Source: Priestia megaterium NBRC 15308 = ATCC 14581
GTDB taxonomy: Bacteria; Bacillota; Bacilli; Bacillales; Bacillaceae_H
Length of the DNA: 64,000 bases
Direction of reading: 5' to 3'
Assembly: GCF_000832985.1 (NCBI RefSeq)
Contig: NZ_CP009920.1
Location: 1,550,001 to 1,614,000, forward strand
Shown: one piece after another, positions 54,599-62,954 of the stretch
Position numbering within the stretch: the stretch's first letter is position 1
Layout of the letters: every line of letters starts with the position of its first letter
The notes under the pieces: generated by a model
The model's database searches: none
What the model saw: only the letters and a program-made list of their open reading frames with translations
What the model was told of the DNA's origin: nothing
Program-made: the position numbers and the translations under genes

Positions 54599-55058
54599 AC
54601 AGTCGTTCCTTCTTAATTAAATCTTTTAATTCATCAATAAATACATTGATGTCTTTAAATTGTCGGTATACAGAAGCAAATCGAACATAAGAGACTTCAT
54701 CGATAGCAGCTAATCGCTCCATCACCATTTCTCCTACCACATCTGACTGCACCTCTGATGTACCCTGACTGCGCAGCTCTGTTTCAATATCGTGTACGGT
54801 ATCTTCTAATTGTTTTAAGCTTACTTGGCGTTTTTCGCACGCCTTGATTAACCCTCGAAGGATTTTGTCTTTGCTGAACTCTTCTCTCGCTCCATCTTTT
54901 TTTACAACAATTAACGGAAGTTCTTCTACTTTCTCAAAAGTTGTAAAACGATAGTGACACTCTTCGCATTCACGTCTTCTACGAATAGAGCGGCCTTCTT
55001 CTACAGGGCGCGAGTCCAGCACTCTCGTTCCATTGTAATGACAGGATGGGCACTTCAT
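54597..55058 (-). CDS. nrdR: Transcriptional repressor NrdR
   Basis: NrdR senses dATP/ATP and represses ribonucleotide reductase genes. The 153-aa protein has the N-terminal zinc ribbon CPSC (3-6) and CEECHYRF (near 31-38), with [15 protein letters not shown] between. An ATP-cone domain follows ([20 protein letters not shown], near 51-70). It is ytcG in B. subtilis. The ATG 55058 has GGAGC upstream. Confidence 0.96.
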   Translation of the reverse strand: MKCPSCHYNGTRVLDSRPVEEGRSIRRRRECEECHYRFTTFEKVEELPLIVVKKDGAREEFSKDKILRGLIKACEKRQVSLKQLEDTVHDIETELRSQGTSEVQSDVVGEMVMERLAAIDEVSYVRFASVYRQFKDINVFIDELKDLIKKERL

Positions 55059-55301
55059 ATTCTCAGCTCCAATAATAAACCTTGTTTTTCTTTTTGTTTT
55101 CTCTTATATAAGTTAATTTCCATCTATGTTAGTCGGCTATTCACCATTTATTATGATTTTTATCATCATTTCCTTTAACAAACACGATGCTGTATTAAAG
55201 GATTTGCTTTATTCCATCTTATAGAAAACAAGGCTTGAATACAAGTAAAGGAAAAGGAATTTCCCCATTTTATTTCCTGAAATTCAAAAATGATAAGGAA
55301 C

Positions 55302-55688
55302 TTACGAAGAAAGAGGAATAAGTTTTTGATCAAAGCTCTTATAAAGCGTACGTACAAGTTCTTTACTAAAACCAAAATCAACCGGCACCACTTTTGATTC
55401 TGTTGTAGCAGAAAAATCGATAGCGGTTTCAAGAGGACGTACGTTAATAATGGTAATCACAACAAAAGCTTTTCTTCCTTTTACAACGTTTAAGCTAATC
55501 TCTCCTCGCTCTTCATATGCAGCAAGTATCTCTATCCCTTGCATGTGCTTCAACATTTCATGAACTTGCTTAAATGCATTCCCGGCCGTTGTTTTGTAAT
55601 AATGCGTTTTTAGAGTCGGATCTGAATGGTGATCGCTTGTTTCTACATGATTAGAAAATAAAGATTTAACTGCTTGTACTACCCCCAT
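55302..55688 (-). CDS. Conserved small cytosolic protein, unknown function
   Basis: A 128-aa protein I cannot name with confidence; similar proteins in Bacillaceae are annotated only as cytosolic. There is no signal or membrane segment. It has mixed alpha/beta character, with a basic-hydrophobic middle (ISLNVVKGRKAFVVITIINVRPLE, about 64-87) followed by VVPVDFGFSKELVRTLYKSFDQ. The start is ATG 55686-55688 (MGVVQAVKS...) behind AAGGGG. It lies between speD and nrdR, with a terminator upstream of it from speD. Confidence 0.75.
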   Translation of the reverse strand: MGVVQAVKSLFSNHVETSDHHSDPTLKTHYYKTTAGNAFKQVHEMLKHMQGIEILAAYEERGEISLNVVKGRKAFVVITIINVRPLETAIDFSATTESKVVPVDFGFSKELVRTLYKSFDQKLIPLSS

Positions 55689-55731
55689 GTTCTTATCCCC
55701 TTTGTGTTTGCGTATTAAAAATTTATATACC

Positions 55732-55757
55732 AAAAAGAGGTGTGTAATACACCTCTT
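55732..55757 (-). terminator. Terminator after speD
   Basis: Stem AAGAGGTGT/ACACCTCTT with T5 on the minus strand. Confidence 0.9.
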
Positions 55758-55781
55758 AACTTACGTAATCAATCGACACTA

Positions 55782-56162
55782 TTAAAGTGCATTCGCTTTA
55801 GTTTGTTTTACCTGAACAGGACCCATTCCACGTGGTAATTCAATTGTTTCACGTGTCTGTGCACTTAGAGCATCTGCAATATAATCTGCTGCGATTGTAG
55901 GATCTAAATGACCACAAGTATAAACATCGATACTTGCATAACCATGCTCTGGGAAGCTGTGAATCGTTAAATGTGATTCTGAAATAATAACAACGCCACT
56001 TACACCTTGAGGTGCAAATTTATGGAACGCTACTTCGCGAACTTCCGCACCAGATTTTAAAGCTGCATCAACAAACGTTTTTTCAATATAATCAATATCA
56101 TTTAACTTATCGAAATCGCATCCCCATAATTCTGAGATGACATGACGACCCATTGTTTCCAT
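55782..56162 (-). CDS. speD: S-adenosylmethionine decarboxylase proenzyme
   Basis: SpeD supplies decarboxylated AdoMet for spermidine. The 126-aa proenzyme cleaves itself between E62 and S63 in [14 protein letters not shown] (61-74), giving a pyruvoyl group from S63; H68 and C83 (YTCGHLDP) are the processing and catalytic residues. This is the short Bacillus/archaeal class. The start ATG 56162 is preceded by AAAGGGGGA. It follows a structured leader of about 150 nt. In B. subtilis it lies next to gapB in the same way. Confidence 0.95.
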   Translation of the reverse strand: METMGRHVISELWGCDFDKLNDIDYIEKTFVDAALKSGAEVREVAFHKFAPQGVSGVVIISESHLTIHSFPEHGYASIDVYTCGHLDPTIAADYIADALSAQTRETIELPRGMGPVQVKQTKANAL

Positions 56163-56208
56163 AATGATATTTCCCCCTTTAACAATTTTTAATCGTTAAA
56201 CATGAAGT

Positions 56209-56300
56209 TCTTTCGCCATATAGCATGTTAACTACCACGGGGGAAAGTTAGTCCAAAGAGGTCCTAACCCTTTAAGTAGCCACATCACCGAAAGGTACAC
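56209..56300 (-). ncRNA. Candidate structured leader RNA of speD
   Basis: The minus-strand leader can fold into nested helices. CTTTCG (56289-56294) pairs with CGAAAG (56210-56215). CTAC (56276-56279) pairs with GTAG (56232-56235). AAAGGGTTAG (56264-56273) pairs with CTAACTTT (56244-56251), with one bulge or internal mismatch. No terminator follows. I know no riboswitch with this pattern. Confidence 0.45.
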
Positions 56301-56318
56301 AAGAAGTTCACGAAACAT

Positions 56319-56347
56319 AGTATACTTTGTTTACATTTATTTTGCAA
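56319..56347 (-). promoter_or_regulatory. Sigma-A promoter of speD
   Basis: TTGCAA (56342-56347), 17 nt, TATACT (56319-56324) on the minus strand. The region from here to the gapB terminator (about 56350-56530) shows no gene. Confidence 0.8.
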
Positions 56348-56531
56348 TACGTGTTTTGATTTTATTAAAGATTGTTCTTGCAGATAGACCTATACAAATT
56401 ACCCCTGTATTCTCGTGAGACAGTGTGTAAAAGCTGCTAAACGACTATTAATTTTTTATTAAAATTGAGGAAAATAAACACTCCTTTGCATGCTTATCTT
56501 ATTGCTTTTCCCTATTCTTTTGAATAAAAAC

Positions 56532-56564
56532 AAAAAAAACAGGGCGACAGCTCCCTGTTTTTTT
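56532..56564 (-). terminator. Terminator after gapB
   Basis: Stem AAAAACAGGGAGC/GCCCTGTTTTT and T8 on the minus strand. Confidence 0.93.
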
Positions 56565-56584
56565 AAAAGCAATCAATAGCTTTC

Positions 56585-57616
56585 TTAGCTTACTCTTATT
56601 TTTGATCCATTACGCATTTCTGCAGCAATATATCTTACCAAATCGACTACGCGCTGCGAGTAGCCCCACTCGTTATCGTACCAAGCTAACACTTTAATTT
56701 TATGATCTTCCATTACGATCGTGGATAGTCCATCTACAATAGCTGAATGAGGATTTGTATTAAAGTCAATTGATACGAGTGGTTCCATTGTTAAATTTAA
56801 AATATTCTTTAATGGTCCTTCAGCAGCTTTAATAAACGCTAAATTAACATCTTCCATCGTCACAGGTTTCCTTACATCCACAACTAAATCGACAAGCGAT
56901 ACGTTCGGCGTTGGCACACGAAGCGCCATCCCATGAAGTTTTCCTTTTAAATGAGGAAGAACTAATGAAAGTGCCTTGGCTGCTCCAGTGGTTGTAGGAA
57001 TAATTGATTGAGCACACGCACGAGCTCTTCGCAAATCTTTATGCGGATTATCGATATTCTTTTGATCATTTGTATATGCATGAACGGTCGTCATTAAACC
57101 GTTTTCAATTGTGAACGCTTCGTCTAGTACCTTGACAACTGGAGCTAGACAATTTGTCGTACAAGAGGCATTGGAAATAATGTTATGCTGATTCACATCA
57201 AACTCTCGTTCATTTACGCCCATCACAATAGTGATATCTTCTTGTTTACCCGGTGCCGTTAAGACAACTTTTTTCGCACCTGCTTCAATATGTAACTGCG
57301 CTTTTTCTCTTGAATTAAATTTTCCCGTTGCTTCAACAACTAGATCAATCCCAAGCTCTTTCCAAGGCAAATTCAGCGGATCACGTGAATTTAATAGCTG
57401 AATTCTTTTACCGTTAACAATTAGCGCATCATCATCACATTTGACATCTCCATTAAATGCTCCGTGTATAGAGTCATATTTGATTAAATGTGCTAACGTT
57501 TCTGCTGGATAAGATGCATTTATTGCAATAATATCTAAATTCTCCTCTATAATCGCTGTGCGAAACACCATTCTTCCTATTCTCCCAAAACCATTAATGG
57601 CAATACGTGCTTTCAT
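56585..57616 (-). CDS. gapB: Gluconeogenic NADP-preferring glyceraldehyde-3-phosphate dehydrogenase
   Basis: GapB runs the GAPDH step in the direction of gluconeogenesis. The 343-aa protein has the Rossmann GFGRIGR at 9-15 and the catalytic C152 in SNASCTTNC. At the end of the second strand it reads INASYP (32-37) where the glycolytic enzyme has VNDL; loss of the NAD-binding Asp fits NADP use. The neighbour is speD as in B. subtilis. The promoter holds two CcpN-type boxes, so repression by glycolytic growth is likely. Confidence 0.95.
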   Translation of the reverse strand: MKARIAINGFGRIGRMVFRTAIIEENLDIIAINASYPAETLAHLIKYDSIHGAFNGDVKCDDDALIVNGKRIQLLNSRDPLNLPWKELGIDLVVEATGKFNSREKAQLHIEAGAKKVVLTAPGKQEDITIVMGVNEREFDVNQHNIISNASCTTNCLAPVVKVLDEAFTIENGLMTTVHAYTNDQKNIDNPHKDLRRARACAQSIIPTTTGAAKALSLVLPHLKGKLHGMALRVPTPNVSLVDLVVDVRKPVTMEDVNLAFIKAAEGPLKNILNLTMEPLVSIDFNTNPHSAIVDGLSTIVMEDHKIKVLAWYDNEWGYSQRVVDLVRYIAAEMRNGSKIRVS

Positions 57617-57635
57617 GGCTATACCCCTCTCTATA

Positions 57636-57646
57636 TGTGTTATACT
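57636..57646 (+). promoter_or_regulatory. CcpN box 1 at gapB
   Basis: TGTGTTATACT matches the CcpN consensus TRTGHYATAYW at every position, on the plus strand. It overlaps a possible -10 (TATAAC on the minus strand) of gapB. Confidence 0.8.
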
Positions 57647-57667
57647 ATTTAACTTTTTATATTGAAT

Positions 57668-57678
57668 AGTATAACATA
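57668..57678 (-). promoter_or_regulatory. CcpN box 2 at gapB
   Basis: TATGTTATACT on the minus strand is again a full match to TRTGHYATAYW. With box 1 it forms an inverted pair (TGTTATACTATT against AATAGTATAACA) spanning the promoter. Confidence 0.82.
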
Positions 57679-57804
57679 AATATTTAAAAAGTGAATAATA
57701 TTAATTTTTTTTAATAAATTATTTTAATTAAGTTTTACTATATGTATATAGCGAGAACAGATATTTAACACATTCTTTTTTAGAAGCCCTTAAATATTCC
57801 CAAT

Positions 57805-57836
57805 AAAAAAAGAGTGAATGCAATCATTCACTCTTT
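57805..57836 (-). terminator. Terminator after coaE
   Basis: Stem AAAGAGTGAATG/CATTCACTCTTT and T7 on the minus strand. It overlaps the coaE stop. Confidence 0.92.
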
Positions 57837-58431
57837 AATCTAGCCATAGGGCTAATATACTTAAAAGCTGTTGTTTTGTTTCTTCCACAGGACCGTTGTT
57901 ATTGATCACCGCATCGGCTAAGGCTACTTTTTGAATCAAAGGCAGCTGTGCATGGATACGCGCATAAGCATCCTCCGTCGAGAGGCTATTACGCGACTTT
58001 AACCTTTCTAGCTGCACAGACTCATCGACATATACAACTACTACTTTATCGACTAAATGTGTCAAATCGCTTTCAAACAGCAGCGGAATATCTAATACAA
58101 CGGCTTCGTAACCTTCCTCTATATAGCTTTCCTTTTGAGAAAGCATTTCTTTTCTTACGGCAGGATGTACAATTGCATTCAACTTTTTACGTTCTTCCTC
58201 TTGATAAAACACAATTTCCCCTAAAGCCGCTCGATTGATCTCCGCGTTCTCGTGAAGAATAGAACGGCCGAACGTCTCGACAATTTGTTTGTATGCTTCT
58301 TTTCCTGGTTCTACGACTTCTTTTGCAATGTGATCAGCGTCGATTACTGGAATATTGATATCTCGTAGCATTCCGGTTACCGTACTTTTCCCGCTTGCAA
58401 TTCCGCCTGTTAATCCAATTACAATTGACAT
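57835..58431 (-). CDS. coaE: Dephospho-CoA kinase
   Basis: CoaE does the last step of coenzyme A synthesis, phosphorylating the 3'-OH of dephospho-CoA. The 198-aa P-loop kinase has GLTGGIASGKST (7-18), the DADHIAKEVVEPG substrate region near 31-43 and DIPLLFES near 114. It follows ytaF by 23 bp, in the run polA-mutM-ytaF-coaE, which matches B. subtilis. Confidence 0.96.
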   Translation of the reverse strand: MSIVIGLTGGIASGKSTVTGMLRDINIPVIDADHIAKEVVEPGKEAYKQIVETFGRSILHENAEINRAALGEIVFYQEEERKKLNAIVHPAVRKEMLSQKESYIEEGYEAVVLDIPLLFESDLTHLVDKVVVVYVDESVQLERLKSRNSLSTEDAYARIHAQLPLIQKVALADAVINNNGPVEETKQQLLSILALWLD

Positions 58432-58454
58432 CGGCCTCTCCTTTATCTCTTTAT

Positions 58455-59084
58455 TTAAAATCTAAAAATACCTAAAATAATGAGCAGAACTCCTGGTACA
58501 AATGAGAACATTTTCATCCATGATAAACGTGAAAAAACCTTGCCAAATTGTATGCCCGCACTTAAAAAAAGAGAACTCATAAGAGCTACAGCAATTGCTA
58601 GAGCATACGGCGAATAACCTAATAAAGCCGCTCCAAACCCCGCTCCAAATGCATCAAGAGATAATGCAATTCCAAGTATAAATGCTTCAATACCATTGAT
58701 GGAACCTGAATTATCTAAATCTGCTGCAATTGGCTTTTTTAATACGTTAATGACTAGGCCAATTGACTTAATTTCAATTTTTACTAATGTTTTTTCTTCT
58801 TTCACTCGAGGTGAATCTGCCGGACAAAAAAACTGGTATAAAATCCACATCCCAAGCAGAACAAGAATACCTCCGCCTACTTTATTTAGTACATCCACTG
58901 AAAATAGATGCGTAAGTACTTTTCCTAAAAACATAGAAAACATTAAAGAAAATGCTGAGCAACATGAAATAATAAAAATGGATTTCAGCGGGATTTTCAC
59001 CTTTCGAAGTCCGTATGTCAGGCCAACGCTAAAGCTGTCAAGACTTACGGCAAAAGCAAGAATAAGTAAAGAAAATGTTATCAT
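58455..59084 (-). CDS. ytaF: Sporulation membrane protein YtaF (MntP-like family)
   Basis: A 209-aa membrane protein with six hydrophobic segments and two repeat-like halves: LAFAVSLDSFSVGLTYGL (near 7-24) and GIALSLDAFGAGFGAALLG (near 137-155). This LSLDxFxxG pattern links it to the MntP/YtaF exporter family. In B. subtilis it is annotated as a sporulation membrane protein with no proven transport role. The start is ATG 59082-59084 (MITFSLL...) behind AAGGAG; the upstream extension to 59138 is rejected. Confidence 0.87.
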   Translation of the reverse strand: MITFSLLILAFAVSLDSFSVGLTYGLRKVKIPLKSIFIISCCSAFSLMFSMFLGKVLTHLFSVDVLNKVGGGILVLLGMWILYQFFCPADSPRVKEEKTLVKIEIKSIGLVINVLKKPIAADLDNSGSINGIEAFILGIALSLDAFGAGFGAALLGYSPYALAIAVALMSSLFLSAGIQFGKVFSRLSWMKMFSFVPGVLLIILGIFRF

Positions 59085-59144
59085 GATGAGAGGACTCCTT
59101 TCCTTTCTGTCTATACGTAGTATATGAAAGGAGCCCATCCATTG

Positions 59145-59978
59145 TTATTTTTTAGCCGGCTGACAATTTGGGCAGATATGTGTTCCTCTACCGCCTACAA
59201 CAAATTTTTCAATTGGGGTACCGCACATTTTACAGGATTCGCCTTTTCTTCCGTACACATAAAGCTGCTGCTGAAACATGCCTATTTGTCCCTGTGTATT
59301 TACATATGTGCGAATTGTGCTGCCTCCTTGTTTCACAGCTTCTTGAAGAGTCGCTACAATTTCTTTGTACAATTTTTCATACTCTTCGTCTGTTAATTGG
59401 CTGGCCACTCGTTCAGGATGAATCCCTGCGCGAAACAGTGCTTCATCTACATAAATATTTCCAAGCCCAACCACGACATTTTGATCGAGTAAAACCGGCT
59501 TGATTTTTCGAGAGGTTTTTCCGATTCTCATTTTTAATTGACTAGGATTAAATGTTTCGTCAAACGGTTCAGGTCCAAGGCCAATAAGAGGAGGAAACAG
59601 ATCTTCCTCTCCCTTTTTAAATAAGTGCATAGTGCCAAATTTCCTTACATCCCGGTATCGCAATTCCGTTCCATCCGTGAAGTGAAAAAAGACGTGTACA
59701 TGCTTATCTGGTTCTTCTGCATTCTCATGGAGAGCATATTTACCTTCCATACGCAAATGAGAAACCATCGTATAATCATCGAGCACAATTTTCAAAAATT
59801 TACCTCTTCGTTCAACATCTCGAATGGTTTGTCCAACAAGCGCATCGCAAAACTGTTCAACTTGTTCAGGGCGTTTGATAATATTAGGCCATTTAACTGT
59901 TACACGCTCAATGGTCTTTCCACTGGCTAATTCAATTAACGTACGTCTGACGGTTTCAACTTCTGGTAATTCTGGCAC
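59145..59978 (-). CDS. mutM: Formamidopyrimidine-DNA glycosylase
   Basis: MutM removes 8-oxoG and Fapy lesions. The 277-aa protein starts with the catalytic Pro in PELPEVETVRR, so the start must be the codon before it: GTG 59976-59978, with AAGGATGTG upstream. It has the helix-two-turn-helix DEALFRAGIHPER near 159 and the zinc finger CKMCG...CPNCQ at the end (near 248-271). It begins 21 nt before the polA stop codon would be reached, so the two ends overlap. Confidence 0.96.
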   Translation of the reverse strand: MPELPEVETVRRTLIELASGKTIERVTVKWPNIIKRPEQVEQFCDALVGQTIRDVERRGKFLKIVLDDYTMVSHLRMEGKYALHENAEEPDKHVHVFFHFTDGTELRYRDVRKFGTMHLFKKGEEDLFPPLIGLGPEPFDETFNPSQLKMRIGKTSRKIKPVLLDQNVVVGLGNIYVDEALFRAGIHPERVASQLTDEEYEKLYKEIVATLQEAVKQGGSTIRTYVNTQGQIGMFQQQLYVYGRKGESCKMCGTPIEKFVVGGRGTHICPNCQPAKK

Positions 59979-59998
59979 GTTTGTCACATCCTTTTCCA

Positions 59999-62626
59999 CT
60001 ACTTTGCTTCGTACCAAGTCTTTCCGTAAGAATAATCTACTTTCAATGGAACTTCTAGCTCTAAAGCGTTCTCCATTACTTCTGGTACGATTTTCTCTAA
60101 AATTTTAATTTCTTCTTCTGGGGCTTCAAAAATCAGCTCATCGTGTACTTGAAGCAGCAGCTTAGCCTGAAGGTTTTCATCTTTTAAGCGCTTATCCATT
60201 TCAATCATTGCTTTTTTTATAATATCAGCTGCCGTCCCTTGGATAGGCGTATTCATAGCCGTACGCTCAGCGAAGCTGCGGAGGTTAAAGTTTCGGCTCG
60301 TGATTTCAGGCAAGTAACGTCGGCGGTGCAAGAGCGTTGTTACATATCCCTTTTCTTTTGCATCTCGTACAATCGTATCCATATACTCCTGTACACCAGG
60401 GAAGCTTTTTAAATAGCGTTCAATAAAAGTAGCCGCTGCTTTTCTTGTAATTCCTAAACTTTGCGATAAACCGTAATCACTGATGCCATAGACGATTCCA
60501 AAGTTAACTGCTTTAGCCTGACGGCGCATATTCGACGTTACTTCTTCTCTTTCGACGTGGAACACATCCATCGCTGTTTTCGTATGGATATCTAAGTCAT
60601 GCTTAAACGCATCGATTAGCTTTTCATCATCTGCAATATGAGCCAGTACGCGCAGCTCAATTTGTGAATAATCCGCCGCAAATATTAACCAATCAGGCTG
60701 TGAAGGCACAAACGCACCTCTTATTTTTTTGCCTTCTTCAAGACGAATCGGGATGTTTTGCAAGTTAGGATCTACTGAGCTTAGCCTTCCCGTTTGAGTT
60801 AATGTTTGATTAAAGCGGGTATGAACTTTTCCATCGCTTTCATGAATAACCTTTTTTAATCCTTCAATATACGTAGACTGTAATTTTCCTAGCTGACGGT
60901 ATTGTAAAATCTCTGGGATAATATCATGGGTACTAGCTAATTGCTCTAATACATCAGCTGATGTGGAATAGCCTGTTTTTGTTTTCTTTATGACTGGAAG
61001 CTGCATTTTTTCAAAAAGAACAACTCCTAGCTGCTTTGGCGAATTAATATTGAATTCTTGTCCAGCGTATTCGTAGATTTTCGCTTCAATTTTTTCAAGC
61101 TGTTCTCGAAGATCTTCGCCCATTTCATCCAAACGCGCGCGGTCAATTTTCACCCCTTGATATTCCATATCAGCAAGGACAATGGCAAGAGGCATTTCAA
61201 GCTTCTCAAACAGCTCAAACTGTTCATTTTCTACCAATTCTTTTTCTAGCACTTCTTTTAAATAAGCTACGGCGGCTGCTTTTCTTATAACATGCTCAGC
61301 TAGCTGATCAGCTTCTGCAATACTTCGCTTAGCTCCTTTTCCATACACAGCTTCATCTGATTGCACTTGATGGTATCCTTTTAATTTTGCAATTGTCGCT
61401 AGGTCATCATTTGCCTCAGCAGGATTCAAGATGTAAGAAGCAATCATTACATCATGTTCAATTCCTTTAATTTCATGCCCCGCCCATTTTAACGATACAA
61501 TCGTACGTTTCCCATTAAACACCGTCTTTTTTACACGTCCATCTTCTAACCATGCTTTAAATTTAGAAGATGAAAGAGCTGTATCTTTATCAATAAAATA
61601 GTGGCCATTTTTGTTGCTGATTCCAAAACCGAGCAGCTGATTGTGATGGTAGTTTTCTTCATACCCTTCTACGATCAGAGCTGCTTCGCTTGTTAACATA
61701 TCATCGTGAACTTCCTGCGCTACTTCAAACGTTAGTTCTTCAAAATCTGCTTCCTCTTCTGCTGATTCACCAAATTTAGCAAGCAAAGAATTAAACCCAA
61801 GCTCTTTAAATAATGAGATGACCTTTGAAGATTCAAACCCGTCATACTTTGCATCTTCTACAGATACTTCAAGAGGCGCTTCGCAATAAATAGTTGCAAG
61901 CTTTTTACTCATGATAGCTGATTCACGATTATCTTCTAGCTTTTCTTTTAATTTTTTACCGCTGACTTGATCGATAGATTTTAATACATTTTCAACCGTT
62001 TCGAACTCTTTTAATAACTTTAAGGCTGTTTTTTCGCCGACTCCGGGCACGCCTGGGATATTATCTGAGCTGTCCCCCATAAGGCCTTTCATATCAATAA
62101 TTTGTGCAGCCGTAATACCATACTTCTCATCAATGGCTGCAGGCGTATAGGAATCGACATCCGTAATTCCTTTTCTCGTAATATCTACGGTTACATGTTC
62201 TGACACAAGCTGAAGTAAATCTTTATCACCAGAAATGACTTTTACGGCCATTCCTTTTTGTTCAGCTTGTTTTGAAAGCGTACCAATAATATCATCTGCT
62301 TCATAATCAGGCAGTTCATAGCGCTTAATCCCATATGCATCTAATAACTCACGAATAAAGGGAAACTGCTCTGAAAGTTCAGGAGGCGTCTTTTGTCTTC
62401 CTCCTTTGTATTCTGTAAATGTTTTGTGGCGAAACGTTGTTTTCCCTGCATCAAATGCCACAAGTAAATGTGTCGGCTTCTCTTCCTCTAAGATACGTGT
62501 CAGCATTGTAGTAAAGCCATATATGGCATTTGTATGTATTCCTTTATCATTGTTTAAAAGCGGCAAAGCAAAAAATGCACGGTAGGCAATACTATTCCCG
62601 TCAATTAATACTAGTTTTTGTGTCAT
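59999..62626 (-). CDS. polA: DNA polymerase I
   Basis: The 875-aa PolA removes primers and fills gaps. The N-terminal 5'-3' exonuclease (about 1-290) is intact (LIDGNSIAYRAFFALP; the DYEADDIIG and GLMGDSSDNIPGVPGVGEKTA motifs). The middle domain (about 300-470) lacks the DxE of proofreading enzymes, reading ALIVEGYEENY, so 3'-5' activity is absent, as in other Bacillus. The polymerase has motif A AADYSQIELRVLAH, motif B RRQAKAVNFGIVYG and motif C VHDELIFEAP. It lies between phoR and mutM. Confidence 0.97.
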   Translation of the reverse strand: MTQKLVLIDGNSIAYRAFFALPLLNNDKGIHTNAIYGFTTMLTRILEEEKPTHLLVAFDAGKTTFRHKTFTEYKGGRQKTPPELSEQFPFIRELLDAYGIKRYELPDYEADDIIGTLSKQAEQKGMAVKVISGDKDLLQLVSEHVTVDITRKGITDVDSYTPAAIDEKYGITAAQIIDMKGLMGDSSDNIPGVPGVGEKTALKLLKEFETVENVLKSIDQVSGKKLKEKLEDNRESAIMSKKLATIYCEAPLEVSVEDAKYDGFESSKVISLFKELGFNSLLAKFGESAEEEADFEELTFEVAQEVHDDMLTSEAALIVEGYEENYHHNQLLGFGISNKNGHYFIDKDTALSSSKFKAWLEDGRVKKTVFNGKRTIVSLKWAGHEIKGIEHDVMIASYILNPAEANDDLATIAKLKGYHQVQSDEAVYGKGAKRSIAEADQLAEHVIRKAAAVAYLKEVLEKELVENEQFELFEKLEMPLAIVLADMEYQGVKIDRARLDEMGEDLREQLEKIEAKIYEYAGQEFNINSPKQLGVVLFEKMQLPVIKKTKTGYSTSADVLEQLASTHDIIPEILQYRQLGKLQSTYIEGLKKVIHESDGKVHTRFNQTLTQTGRLSSVDPNLQNIPIRLEEGKKIRGAFVPSQPDWLIFAADYSQIELRVLAHIADDEKLIDAFKHDLDIHTKTAMDVFHVEREEVTSNMRRQAKAVNFGIVYGISDYGLSQSLGITRKAAATFIERYLKSFPGVQEYMDTIVRDAKEKGYVTTLLHRRRYLPEITSRNFNLRSFAERTAMNTPIQGTAADIIKKAMIEMDKRLKDENLQAKLLLQVHDELIFEAPEEEIKILEKIVPEVMENALELEVPLKVDYSYGKTWYEAK

Positions 62627-62757
62627 TCATGTTCCTCCATTTCGCTCTCTTCTTATCTTACCTTTATTTTAGCAAACAATAAGCTTTAAGGACAAAAAGT
62701 AATCTTGAGTTCAACGTTTTATTTTCATGTGGTGATAAGATCTGTACATCATAAAAT

Positions 62758-62788
62758 AAAAACACCGCCTAGTTATTTTAGGCGGTGT
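62758..62788 (-). terminator. Terminator downstream of phoR
   Basis: Stem ACACCGCCTA/TAGGCGGTGT with TTTTTATTTT on the minus strand. It lies upstream of polA and likely ends phoPR transcripts. Confidence 0.9.
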
Positions 62789-62823
62789 AACATGTGAATG
62801 GATAGAAATTGTCAAAAAGAATC

Positions 62824-62856
62824 GGCGAAAATAGCACGGTTAAAGCTATTTTCGCC
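62824..62856 (-). terminator. Second hairpin between phoR and polA
   Basis: A perfect 12-bp stem GGCGAAAATAGC/GCTATTTTCGCC with a 9-nt loop; T tract GATTCTTTTT starts 3 nt away. It is a weaker first terminator or a 3'-end stabilising structure. Otherwise the 328-bp spacer shows no gene. Confidence 0.6.
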
Positions 62857-62954
62857 TTACACATTGGCTCCTTGGATGAAGGGGTTTCCATGAAAAATTG
62901 TATCAATTAATTATTAAGCTACATTAAATAAATTGTAAAAGGAACGTAAACATT

